Shown one piece after another: positions 48,188-59,800 of a stretch of DNA of 64,000 nt. Where the stretch lies: assembly GCA_947561715.1 (NCBI GenBank), contig OX387199.1, forward strand, positions 18,233,001 to 18,297,000. The letters run 5' to 3'. Under the pieces are notes generated by a model. The model did no database searches and was not told the origin of the DNA. It saw only the letters and a list, made by a program, of their open reading frames with translations. The first letter of the stretch is position 1, and each line of letters begins with the position of its first letter. This DNA is from Ascidia mentula. Lineage: Eukaryota; Chordata; Ascidiacea; Phlebobranchia; Ascidiidae. The translations under genes and the position numbers were made by a program.

Positions 48188-48278
48188 ACCATTCCGGGAT
48201 TTGAACCCTGGATATTTTGGCCACAAGTTTTTTCTGGGTGTAAGGGCCGGGTGCTTGGCCGATGCTGCCAACCGACAG
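48188..48278 (-). repeat. SINE family B copy near the 3' end of the second claudin-like gene
   Basis: Plus-strand text CCGGGATTTGAACCCTGGAT, TTTTGGCCACAAG and GGGCCGGGTGCTTGGCCGAT is the reverse of the family B head. It ends about 15 bases from the stop codon region of the minus-strand gene, so it may lie in its 3' untranslated region. Confidence 0.6.
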
Positions 48279-48292
48279 GTAAGAAACACTGT

Positions 48293-49545
48293 TTAGACCG
48301 TTTCATTCGGCCTGCTCTCCTGAAACGTTACCTGACCTTCGGGCGGTGGATTGGCACGTTTCATGATCATCATTGTGACGCCACAGAGAGAAGATATGGT
48401 TCCGAACATCGCGACGAAGTATGAAAATCCGAAGCTTAATTTTGCGTCAAACTCATCGTGAAGTTTCGGAGCTTGAGTCGCAGTAAACGCGGCCATTGCA
48501 AGAAGAAAAAACGTACCTGCGGAAATGAAGTGGTGAAATAAGCGTGTTTTCAAGCTGATGTAGGCTAATACATGTCTTTCGTTGTTCAAGAAACAAAATG
48601 CTAAAGATTATCGCCAGCCATAGTTTATTCAATGTCAGGAAAAAGTATTTTGCATATGGACGTCTTCAGTATCTGAAAGATAAGCATACAAACCACAAAA
48701 CTGACATAAATTTAGACCCATTTTTTGGTATAGTTTAATGGTTTGTTTGAAAAGTTACGCAACAAGGGTCCGATTATTTTTATTGCCAGTGACTACTTAG
48801 CGACATACTTGCAGAGTAAATAAATATTGCTTCGAGGTTGGGAAATTTTGCCTTTATTGTTTCGACAAAGGATATACAAGAGTGGCCAGCTATCACGACG
48901 ATCCCGGAAAAACCAAATACGATTCCTAAAATAAGCAGGGCTGCTGTGGCCTGGAGTGATGTATCCTGCTGCACTGAATATGCAGACATGATAATTTGGT
49001 GCCCGTGTCTGTTCACGTTAATGGGAAACAGACCGGTGTTAACACATAAACCATCATCTCTCTCTGCATCGCATGCCTGAAAAATATCGTTAATAATTCG
49101 TTAATTTAACAATAATTAAGTTTATCGTTAATTATTGTTAAAAACTCGCGTAATTGTTTTTTTGTTTTGCTAAGAATTTGATTTGATTTAATAAAATTAA
49201 ACAGATCTTGCATGTCAGATGAGTGTTTTTATGTGAAGTTGCTGTCGAAAAATAAGGGAAAAGTATATACTTCAAGCCCACTTCATACTCCAAGAAAATA
49301 AATTGTAAGCCCAACTTACAGCGCTATTTTCGACTACCAGGCCAATATTATCCCACTACTCTCATTCAGACGCCCACGACCTCAAGATGATATAGTATAA
49401 GAAATCAATTACAGATAGCATTTCCGTCCCGAGTAATTAACACACCTACCGTTATCCACGTTTCGGTTGCCAGGGCAACAATACAGGAGGCAACGGCCAA
49501 CGTTGTGAAAATGACGACGAGTCTCTTCAATAGTATTTTCGACAT
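48293..49545 (-). CDS. Claudin-like tetraspan protein, short form
   Basis: Three minus-strand exons join in frame: 49545-49450, 49076-48809, 48516-48293, about 195 residues, close to the usual claudin length. Start MSKILLKRLVVIFTTLAVAS, a first membrane segment ending ALATETWIT. The first loop has two cysteines (ACDAERDDGLCVN). Segment 2 is ATAALLILGIVFGFSGIVVI, segment 3 TFFLLAMAAFTATQAP, and segment 4 FGFSYFVAMFGTISSLCGV, with tail KRANPPPEGQ. It shares the first-exon length and phase, the ACxxM/ACDA start of exon 2, TATQAP/SATQAH in segment 3 and FGFSY in segment 4 with the gene at 43649-46668. The two look like diverged paralogues in inverted orientation. It lacks the long second loop and furin-type site. 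The junction role is inferred. Confidence 0.78.
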
Positions 49546-50621
49546 TACTGAAACCCTTGTTTATAAGCCTAAAAAATCTACAAGCGCCTGTTAACAAATT
49601 TCTCAGTAGACCACATAAAATACGTGTGAGGGTGGATACCCATACATAGGTTGTATAATAACTCTATTATTTTGCTGATATAGTTAAAATCTAAAAGGTC
49701 AAAATACGTTTACACATGTTGCTTAAGTCTGGTTGTTACTTTAAAGAACAGTCATATTTTCTAAAAGTACAATTTCCACATACTCAAGTCTTATCGCACC
49801 AAACAACAACGCTATGTGACCAATTACTGCCGAATTAAATTCTGCAAGAGAAGTTCGCAGACAGTAAGTTTTCTGCAGGATGCTAACAAGGAAAACAAAA
49901 TACACTCTATACAATTCCATTGTTGTCCTGTACATTTAAATATATGTAACCCTGCGTATTTCAATTGCTGTTTGTTGTGAATCCAAGCATTCGTGACAAT
50001 ATGACAAATGTGTTGAAAAGGAAATGTCCAAAATACCAACGACCGATCAACAACGTCTTTCCACAGGGTAGGAAATGACAAAAATATTAAAAACACGTCA
50101 CAGGAAATGGGTAAATATATTTTTGCAATTTAAAATATACTGCTCTTCTGGCATAAAATTAACGTACTGTATTGTTACGACGTTTCGTATTTAACAAATC
50201 CCGCGGGAAAAGAACGTTACTCACCATATGGTGCATTCAAATATTATGGAAATAAGAAAAACCCGACATTACAGAACTCAAAATATCCTGTTTTTATGAT
50301 GGAAATTTTCGCCAATCGCAGCAGGTTGCTTGCAAAACTCTTATGGTAGAAGTGTTGTATAAATTAATGTTTCTTTTTCAGTGTCAGGGTTCTAACGTAT
50401 ACTGTGGATGCCTAAAAAACAAATAAGCTACCAACCATCTGCGAGAATTAGTCAACTTCTGTTTTGACAAATAAATTTAAAACACGGTCTTGTTATTGTG
50501 AACAGGAATAATATACCAGTATGAGGAAGAAGTGCAAAGACAGACACGTTTCCTGCATGGAAATATGTTGAAATGTGAGGATGTTGTCAAGCATTTCCAG
50601 GATATTTGTCACATCGGATGA
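49546..50621. other. Spacer upstream of the short claudin-like gene
   Basis: No exon supported with confidence. A single foldback-family arm (TTCTGGCATAAAATTAACGT) lies near 50142. The minus strand at about 50500-50620 could be a further exon of the gene at 50622-55359 (it reads NILEMLDNILTFQHI and ends LHFFLIL before GTATAT), but I could not join it in phase. Confidence 0.4.
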
Positions 50622-53600
50622 CTAAAGAACGGAAAATACAATATCATGTAATAATTTTATTTTTTCCCGTCGTAATGACAAGTGTAAGAACGCCGTAACG
50701 AGTACAATGAACTGGCATGAACCGAACAGCTTTGAACCGAAGGTGGTGGTCGGGAATCTTCCTGGAAAATGAGGACCCTGTTTAATTTTGTTTTAATGCA
50801 AAAAAAGCCACTGACTGAAACTGTAGAAAATATATATTCTTAGATGCTTAATTTTGAAAATCAGTTCAATATCAATTTCTTCAATGCGCCGTGTCAGTCT
50901 CTGCTGGTCTATAACTATAGTACTTGCTGGTGTACTGCGTTAATGAAAGACTGATTGTTAAACATTTATATTAGCACGAGATTTCGCGAGCTAAAGGTAA
51001 TTCTGGTGATGAATTTCACGTTTGCAAACAAGGGAACCCTTATTCAGTGTTAACGTAACACTTCCTCGTGATATTGGTTTGATATTTGAAGTGCAGGCAA
51101 ATAAAATAGTTGGAAGTACACAAGTTGTGTTTACGTTAAGAAATTGAAATTTACCACCAGGATGGAATTTGGTTTCTTAAAACTCTCACTTACGCTATCT
51201 TTGCATTAGCTACAAACAAAGCACTAGAAAACAAGACCGCAAGAATCTGATTGTTACTTATTATTAATTTATTAAACGCCAATAAGCCAGGAGGGCCAGA
51301 GTGAAAGAAAGAAGGCAATCTATCCGGTTCGCTATAGGAGCGCAAAGGAAACGGTAAACGTAGTGAGAGAGGCCGCTACCCCCTCGGGAAAAGGACAAAA
51401 CAAAAAACAAAAATCAACACCTAAAACGAGGTGGAATATGAATGTTGCGCGTGTGTGCGCGTGCGTGCGTGCGCGTGCGTGCGCGTGCGTGCGTGTGGGT
51501 GCGTGTGGGTGCGTGTGGGTGCGTGTGCGTGTGGGTGCGTGTGGGTGCGTGTGGGTGCGTGTGGGTGCGCGTGCGTGCGTGCGCGTGCGTGCGTGCGTGT
51601 GTGCGCGTGTGTGCGCGTGTGTGCGCGTGAACGTGAAACGTTGCGCTGGTGCTCTGGTGGGTCCGCCGGTGAATGTGAGGGTTCGGGTGGAACCAGAACT
51701 AGTCGAATTGTGCGAATCCGGCTAGAACGGCTTCCATTCGGATGGCCACGAGGGACGAGAGTGAAAGAAAGAAGGCAATCTTTCCGATTCGCTATAGGCG
51801 CGCAAAGGGAACGTTAAACGTAGTGAGAGAGGCCGCTACCCCCTCGGGAAAAGGACAAAACAAAAAACAAAAATCAACACCTAAAACGAGGTGGAATATG
51901 AATGTTGCGCGTGTGTGCGCGTGCGTGCGCGTGTGTGCGCGTGGGTGCGTGTGGGTGCGTGTGGGTGCGTGTGGGTGCGCGCGCGTGCGTGCGTGCGTGT
52001 GTGTGCGTGTGTGCGTGCGTGCGTGCGTGCGCGTGTGTGCGTGCGTGTGTGCGCGTGTGCGCGTGAACGTGAAACGTTGCGCTGGTGCTCTGGTGGGTCC
52101 GCCGGTGAATGTGAGGGTTCGGGTGGAACCAGAACTAGTCGAATTGTGCGAATCCGGCTAGAACGGCTCCCATTCGGATGGCCACGAGGGACGAGAGTGA
52201 AAGAAAGAAGGCAATCTTTCCGATTCGCTACAGGCGCGCAAAGGGAACGTTAAACGTAGTGAGAGAGCTGCATATTATTTCACGTATCTGCACAGATAGG
52301 CTTGAGTTCTTAGTTGCATAGACGTATCTTCTCGAAAGATAGGCGTAAACTTCTTAAAATCACAACAAAGTTCCTTTTCATGTATTCTGTAAACCATTAA
52401 AAATAAGTTTTATTATAACAAAATCATTCAGTATTTAAAAAGTATACTCCTACAACTGAATAGTCAAGTGTTATGAACACTGCAGTATAAAACAACCAAG
52501 GTCAGTGCTGGTTTGTAAATTGCATGCTGTAGAACTTAGAAAGTTTTTTCAATCATACACGCAGAGAAATTTAATACAAACCGAAATTTATTGAAGTTCA
52601 AGAAGGTTTTTAAATATTTGTAGTTTTCAGCGCAAACATTTACTTTGTACACATTTACTTCCTCGGTCGTTGCATACTGTGAATTATTTCTGTAAATTTA
52701 GTTTTGTTGCAAGCAGGCCGTGATGTAACGTTACATTAATTGAGAGCAACCAGTTATCGCCAATTCAAACTCACCTCATTTGTGGAGCGGAGTGCCCCAA
52801 TTATGGAAATTACCTTGATTAACTTAGAAAAACTAACTTGGCTAAATATTCCAATTTTTGTTTAAACTACTTAATTTTACGATACTTAATTTCTTCATGT
52901 TGATTGGAATTACGTGCTGAGATCAAGTGTGTCGCCGTGTGGAGGAACGTGGGCATACCGATCTAAAAAATAAATTCATTTTCTTGTAAATTGAGATATT
53001 TCTGGCATACCTTATGTTGTAATTAAGTTTGTTTTAAAAGGAGGACGCAATAGTGTTCAAAAGATTTACATCGCACATCTTAAAACTGCTGAAGCGCCAT
53101 AATTTAATTAAAAAGTGTTCCTGTACAGCAATGTTAATGTAATTTAGTCTATTCCCATTGTATTCCTGCGACACAGACAGTATTGTTTAAATATCGATGT
53201 CGCAACTTAAACCAAGCCGAGCGAGCTGATTACGTCATGGAATTTTACCAGTCGCGCGCTGTTGGGGATACGGAGAGTTGTGTTTCACCGCGGAGAAATT
53301 AGTTTCCCTGGGAGAGTCTTTGTTTTCACCGAGCGAACTAAAACACCATACTTATAAACAACACAACTATTCGTGACTTGCGTTTGTAACAATAATATGC
53401 ATGGTTTAAGGGTTATGTAATGTAAGAGACTCACAGCGCTTCACAGTAACTAAAGAAAAAAAACAAGAAAAACATCAAATTTGTCCGAATATTCATCTTG
53501 AATGAACAGGGTCTCATACATTCTGATACAACTTACAGCAGCCATAGCATGGCCACTTGTTAAACATGCAGTTGTTAAAGGCAGTAAAATATAACACTTC

Positions 53601-55359
53601 TATAACACTGATCGCTTACCTAAGGGTATATTGCCACTGTCCAGACCGTTGACGAACCGGCAATCTCTTCCGTGGAAATAGCTACCGGCGTGTCGCAGGT
53701 CGGTCAGCACGCCGCAGCTGCAGGAAATTGAAGTTACGCAATAGTTTGGGAAGAAATAGGTTAACGCTATTTTGTGTTCATTTGTGCTCTATTATCGTGA
53801 ACTGAAACATCTAATTTTGCGATGAATACCTGAAGAATTAAGTAAAAAATGTCATTTAAGCAACAGAAATCAGTCTGTTCTTGAGAGGTGGTCTGCCTAC
53901 TACCCCGTAAAGCTTTGCTTGTGTTTTTTTTTTCCTTTTAACACAGAAATTGACGATGACGTCATGGCGAATTTAATATTTCTGTGAGATTTTTTAAATA
54001 AACATTCACACTGGCGTTGATCGTCAATCACTTTTTGTGAGTAATTTTGGTTACCTGAAGCATTTGACATGCCACTCTGCGACGTAGAAGAGCCCGTCAG
54101 AAGCAAGTCCCACCGCATTTCCACGTTGTAAGGTGGGCGGCAGATGCAAGAATGTGCTTAATCTGTAGGTGAACCTCACAGTTCGAGAATTTTCACCCAC
54201 GGTGATGTTTCCCTGCTGGGAATTGCTTAAAACAATGATATCTGTTTAAACCTGTGGTTCCCAACCTTTCTTGACTTGCGACACCCCTGCGGAATTCATA
54301 AAGATATTGTAGTACGTAATTGCGGCCAACCAATGAGCGACCGCCGCGAATGTTGCGATCAGCCTTTCTATCAGATTCAAGGTAGGATTTAAAATGTCAC
54401 GACGAACCATATGGTGAAAAACGACCAGAGTGAATATAGCTCGCGAAACCCCTGAAGGTACATATGGCGTCCCATGGTCCAGCGGCACTGCGGTTGGGAA
54501 CAACTGGTTAAGACCCATTATGTATTCACAATAAGTCGATCCTGGTCCATCTGGAGGTAAGCCAAATATTTCTGCATTGGCAATTACAAGTGAAATACCG
54601 TTCCATTGTTGGTACCCAACAACTTTCACAAACCGTTTTGTTTGTAAGCAATTCACCCACGCAAGCCTATAAAGTAGGCTGGCGTTATATCGTTGCTTAC
54701 AAATACCCATATTTTGTGTTTGTTGGTATAAGAAGATGCAATAATGTGGGCAATATCCACTTCAAAATTATATTTTTGTTCGATGCTAGTGATGTTTCCA
54801 GCTCTGAATTATCCGACTCAACCGAATCCAGATGGATATTAATCGGTTAAATTGGATGCGGCAGATTCTTGAGCGAAATTAAAGAACGCTTTCAGGTTAA
54901 AAAGTCTCAAAATTTCAAAATTGCTTTTCCTCTTTGGTGGTATTATTATAAACATGAATTTTGTTGTTGTTTTGTGTCGTAAAATTTATGTTAGGTATCC
55001 TGAAAGGTGGTCAATATCCGGGTACCCGCAACACTGCTGAATGCGTATGAACAACCTTAAACTTAATCCGACTATGTACAGCTTCTCCTTAGTGTAGCAC
55101 ATACGCAACCAGGCAAAAATATAAGTCAGGTTGCTCCGTGAACTGAAGTCGCAGTTTATTTACTAGAATAACAAGCAAAATACGAAAAGGCCGAAAATCA
55201 GAGCAAACTACACAATACATGCACTTACTTTGTTTCAGTGATGGCCATGGTAGTGTTATTTGTTTCGTGCGCACTTGCTTCGTCAGGGTTGTTCCTTTCC
55301 ACGACGACGACACAAGCTTGATAGTAACTGGTTGAGAAATGAAGTTGGGCAGCGCCTAT
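50622..55359 (-). CDS. Partly solved membrane-protein gene
   Basis: Four minus-strand exons keep phase across every joint: 55359-55229, 54225-54055, 53717-53620, and an open exon from 50761 to a stop at 50622. The product begins (5' end unknown) with [20 protein letters not shown], an N-glycosylation-rich stretch (NNTTM, NITV), then [40 protein letters not shown] and [14 protein letters not shown], and reaches a membrane segment [18 protein letters not shown] followed by basic residues. The GRDCRF...G...C...L...H layout resembles the first loop and second membrane segment of TMEM179-type proteins, a weak likeness only. The first exon, and whether 50622 is the true end, are unknown. A 3-kb intron spans the GTGCGT array. 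A possible earlier exon at about 55718-55500 is open but was not joined. Confidence 0.4.
51299..52267. repeat. Tandem array with (GTGCGT)-type alternating purine-pyrimidine cores
   Basis: A unit of about 440-460 bp, beginning GTGAAAGAAAGAAGGCAATC, occurs at 51301, 51761 and (partial) 52198. Each full unit has a unique part (CCCCTCGGGAAAAGGACAAA, CTAAAACGAGGTGGAATATG), then 150-200 bp of GTGTGCGCGTGCGTGGGTG, then AACGTGAAACGTTGCGCTGG and a 3' part ending GGCCACGAGGGACGAGA. The core is almost strictly alternating purine/pyrimidine. All frames stay open through the core because of the repeat, so coding potential here is not evidence of a gene. Confidence 0.85.
52268..53619. other. Intronic or spacer DNA right of the tandem array
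   Basis: No exon supported on either strand. AT-rich. If the gene model at 50622-55359 is right, this is part of its long third intron. Confidence 0.4.
54252..54506. mobile_element. Short non-autonomous hAT-like element, about 255 bp
   Basis: The left end CTGTGGTTCCCAACC and the right end GGTTGGGAACAACTG are inverted copies with few mismatches. Flanks GTTTAAAC (54244-54251) and GTTAAGAC (54507-54514) agree at six of eight bases, so the target duplication is plausible but decayed. Same end type as 47120-47609. Confidence 0.55.
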
Positions 55360-56881
55360 CTACACATTGTGGGGACAACTGCCTTTTTCTCTTCCCGTCA
55401 GCAGATCCAACGACCGGGGGAACTCCCGGAGTCATTTGATATGTTGAACCAAGGTTGGTTCTGGCCACGTCCTTTTAAATCAAGATTCAAATTCCTGTGA
55501 ACGAATAAAAGTTTGTTTTCCTTGAATCGCCTGTTGTTTCTATGGTTAACGGAGACTCAGTAACAGATTGTCCTGTAAACGAAGCAACAGCACTTCTATG
55601 GCGTATTTTAAATCTAGCAACCTCAACATCCACTATTGTTGTGCTTGTGTTTGAATGAATTGCTGCATATGAATTTGACCGTATTGTTGTCCGCGATTGG
55701 AAAAGACCGCACAAATACCTGTGCTAAAACAAGTATGATTCTATAGGATTGTTGGATTCCATACATGAGTAAGTCTTCCCGTTAAAAAGCTATGAACGTA
55801 AAAAGATGAACGGAAATTGGTGCGACACTTAATAACACCACATTGTACCAATTTGAATAGTTAAATTTTCCGGTTTATTGTACTCTCTTATTCGTGGTAA
55901 GATTTGCCAAGGGTTCAAAACTTTATAAAGTTATACTGTGTGATCATTCCCCATAGAAATAGTATCGTATGTTTGCATAGCTATACAAAGGAAAAGTGTT
56001 ACGTATAAATATTACAGCACTGGCGCACCGCAAAACCCATCGAAACATTATAGTTTGTGAGTGCTGTATATTAATATACATATCCATGTTATATATATTG
56101 TGTTAACTACAGCAAGGATTAGCCCAATGACATCTCTACATAACAATGGCCACACAACGGAAACGTGTACTCCGCGCGATAAGCAGGAAGCCGGGGTACA
56201 CAATAGCTTACAATGAATCATAAACTATTCAAAAATCCTCATGCACTCAACGGTCTATGCCTTGATTGTGTTAATGTTATTCGATAAGAAATATTTATAC
56301 GTACCAGGTTGTTGCTGTCGAGGGTAAGGTCTAATTATTTTGGTATTATATTGCTGTCGCTACTAGACACAATGTAATATTTTTGGAACTTTGGCAATCA
56401 AACGGTGTTGGCGTTGTTAATTTTCTTGCGTTTTACCTTTTTTTGCCCGTTTGAGAGCCGCACCTTAACGCTAATGAACCTTCGTTGTGTGGCGAAACGC
56501 CGTTGGATTAATAAATCAACGTTTAAAAAACCATAGGTCGGTTACATAGAAATTACTTCAAGGTTGTTTGACGCTGTTAGCATTGAATCTGCAAGGTCAT
56601 CTGCATGGTAAAATAGCAGCATATAGCAACGTTGTTTTCTTCAATTAGAGGCAAGAAACCATAATCCGTGATATTTAACAAATACCAACAATCTTCTTAC
56701 ATGCAAATTATCCGCGCTGTAGATTTTGAGGCGATCGACCATCGGTCTCTCAGATATAAACGGTTCATTTGGATTAGAAATTCTGTCAGAGCAGACTCGT
56801 CGAATGCGTATGCAATTTAACGTCTTCTTTTCAGAATTGATACACTTGTACCGTACAAGTTGGTTTAGGTGAAAAAGAAGA
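55360..56881. other. Divergent region between the minus membrane-protein gene and the EGF/WSC gene
   Basis: Should contain the 5' end of the minus-strand gene and the promoter of the gene starting at 56882. The minus strand from 55718 to about 55493 is open, preceded by an acceptor-like TTTTAGCACAG, and reads Thr/Ser-rich sequence (SNTSTTIVDVEVARF, TESPLTIETTGDS), a candidate upstream exon I could not join. The rest shows nothing recognisable. Confidence 0.4.
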
Positions 56882-59800
56882 ATGTTGGTGGGTTTCGTGT
56901 TTCTAATTCTCTCAGGGTTCCACTTATTCGGAGGTAAGCAACATCATAACGTATGCCTCTGACTGCTTGAGAGTAAAACACAGTAAAGTGATAACGTGAC
57001 GTTGCTTTCGTTTAGTGGGCTGCTGTGGAGAGATAAGGGTCACTATTTCCAGTCCCAGATTTGTAGATCACTGAAAATACATTATTGGTTCCACTGTTGG
57101 CAGACGAATTTGCTTATTAGCACGTTGAATATATTTGTGTTGGATTAACTCGTGTGGCCTTGAAATTAGGTATTTGTGGGCTTCATGTTTACTGTTTGCC
57201 GTTTGGGTATTCAAAGAATACATTTTATTCACGTGGGAATTATCCTGTACAGATCGGGGTTTGTTAAAGAAATGTCGTGAGACCTCATAAAAAATGTGGC
57301 ATGTGACGGTTACGAGATCGACAGCGAGAAATTTGGATTTTCGCAAAAGCACTAAACCAGCAGACACGAGGGGCAGAAATGTTGTGTTTATTCTCTCTGC
57401 AATGAATTTATAGTCATTGAAACAAATTAGTGACTGAAGGTCATATTTTTATGTCACTGGTGCCAAGGTGTTTTTTAAAGCATAAACTCGCCTTATATTT
57501 TGAATGCGGGGGTTTATAAGGAAAAGAACACTATTCTTTTCGCCCTAGAATATATTTCGCTAAGTTTCACATACTGATGTTGCAAACTTGTTTATATGCG
57601 TAAATTTTCGAGACATCCACAATAAGCAAAACTTTGAGGTGAAAAGATTTAATTGCCTGTTCAATAAGCCACAAAACACGCCAAACATCAAAACCGTACA
57701 CACTAGAAGTACAAGCTACAGTCTGTCACATGATGCAGACTGATCCTTAAGGTCGGTCGCCTAGTCGTCATTTGCAGCTGGGGCCCAGGACCATGCACAC
57801 AATACCAAAAGTCATTTTGAGAACTAAACCGTTTATTGTTCTGTTGTTACTCAGGTGTTCAAGGTCAAACGGTCATCAACGTCCCACAATTCCACGCATG
57901 CCCAAATGAACTGAAGATTGCGAATTACTCCGTTTGCATGGACGCCATGCGCGATCATAAGTCGGATCCAAGTGCGCCATTTATTTTCCATTTTCAGTGT
58001 AAGAATTGTTGTATAATATGTTTGACTTCCTCACTTATTTGCCGGTATTGGGTAAAAGGCGAGGCTTGGTTACTTTTAAAAGGAACATGTGGTTTTCAAT
58101 CGACGTCGATTGTACTTTAAATCATTTTCATTTTAAATATGTTTCTGCCTTGTGTTTATTACTTCCTTCTCTATCAGGGAATGACCCGTGCACCGAACAC
58201 ATTAACAATGAATGCTTCTATGACGCTCTACATAACGTCTACGATTGTACGTGGAACGCGACCAGCTACGAGGTTGCCTGCGCATGCCCGAGTCCAGGAT
58301 GGAAAGAGGGGAGAATAAGTGATATTTACCTCCTTGGCAGGGATTGCGACGGTAAAACATCACAGCAAGTTTGTGTTTATTCAGGCCTGTATGCAAGGCC
58401 AAGGTTGTCTCGCAGATGAAAATTAAACACATTTGTGTATCAACGTCATGCGGGTGTGCATGCGGTAGAATTAAGTTGAGGTAAGGTTGCAGTAATATTG
58501 GACATCTCATCTCCAAGTACATACAGTCCAAATATTGGCCAGCTACAGACAGGGTGTGTACACGCACTGTTTCGACCTGTAAGGTCTCATCAGTGCAGCT
58601 GTTGAAGTGGCACTATGCTAGCTTCTGCAGTAGCAGGCACACTAAATTCCACATTGTGGTACCGTTCCGGTCAACGTCGATCTGTTGGGTACCCAAAACT
58701 GCGTGCCGAACAACAGAGACGAACCACTGCGGAACGCACTATGGCCAAACAGATCTGCTTGGTAACCGATAGCGCTAGAGGCAAAAACACCAATGCATTA
58801 TATGTTATGGCTTTTTTTTGCACAGTCCAAGTAAATAACGGAAAGCATTAATACTGCCTTGGATCTGCCACCAATTAAGCTGGTGGTTCATGTTTGTAAA
58901 CATTCACATCTCTTTTTCTGCACTTAGACGTCGATGAATGTGCCATGGAAACAGACATCTGTGACCCGTTTAGGTCAACCTGCAGCAACACGAACGGTAG
59001 CTATGTTTGCGTATGTGCAGCAGGGTACGTTTCCACCATCAGCAGTCCCTTCACCTGCTCTCTGTTGGAAGATTCTGACGCCTGCGACATCAACGCCGAA
59101 CCAGTCTGTAGTCTTAATGCTACGTGCGTTAGCATAACACGTAATTATGATTTTTACTACAAGTAACTACACCACGATATTATTGAGGTTTCTTGAGATT
59201 CTAGATAGTTTTAAAGCAAACAATTTTGTTTGGGCGATTTTTTGTGACTTTAAACGACAAGTTAAGGGCAAAACGTCTTTACTTGGGAGTTCTGAGATAT
59301 TTGGGGTTTTTATCGCATTTAGATAACATTGTTTAGCGGGCGAAAAAGGTTGGAAAACACTACTCTAATTAGGTCAGTCATCCTGCAGACTATACTTCAC
59401 AGGTGAGAAGGGTTGCTACATCGCTGCGTCAAACTCGGCACTATCTGCACCAGCTGATCTTGAATCTGCAACTTTGACAGCCTTTGAATGTATGGAACAT
59501 TGTTTCGGCAACACTACATATGCGGCATTGGTAAGAAGATTGTTTTCGATTCTAAAATAACAGTGGAATCGCTATCAAGCTGAATCAAAGCATGAAGGGA
59601 TTTAAAGTGCATGTGACACGGAAAAATAAAACATGTTTATAATTAAACTAAGAGATGTTCATAACTTTAAAACATTTTTGGCGAAAAAAGTAGCTTGATA
59701 CGATGACTGGTTTCTAAGATTCAGCTGATTAAAGTCGCACTTTTACCACTGCGAACGAAATCCTGCGAAAGCGAGATTATTGTTGCGTGACATCAAAGAA

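Larger units (their letters stand above)
46669..48292. other. Spacer between convergent claudin-like genes
   Basis: No gene supported. Holds a non-autonomous hAT-like element (47120-47609) and a SINE B copy (48188-48278). Both flanking claudin-like genes end toward this region. Confidence 0.5.

Noticed and set aside
51363-52253. Several long open frames rich in Cys, Val, Arg and Ala
   Set aside because: They come from the hexamer-like GTGCGT repeat, which is open in many frames. The flanking parts are repeated non-coding unit sequence without start, splice or domain support.
54246-54710. 154-codon minus-strand frame
   Set aside because: Lies across a hAT-like element (54252-54506). No domain or joined exon.
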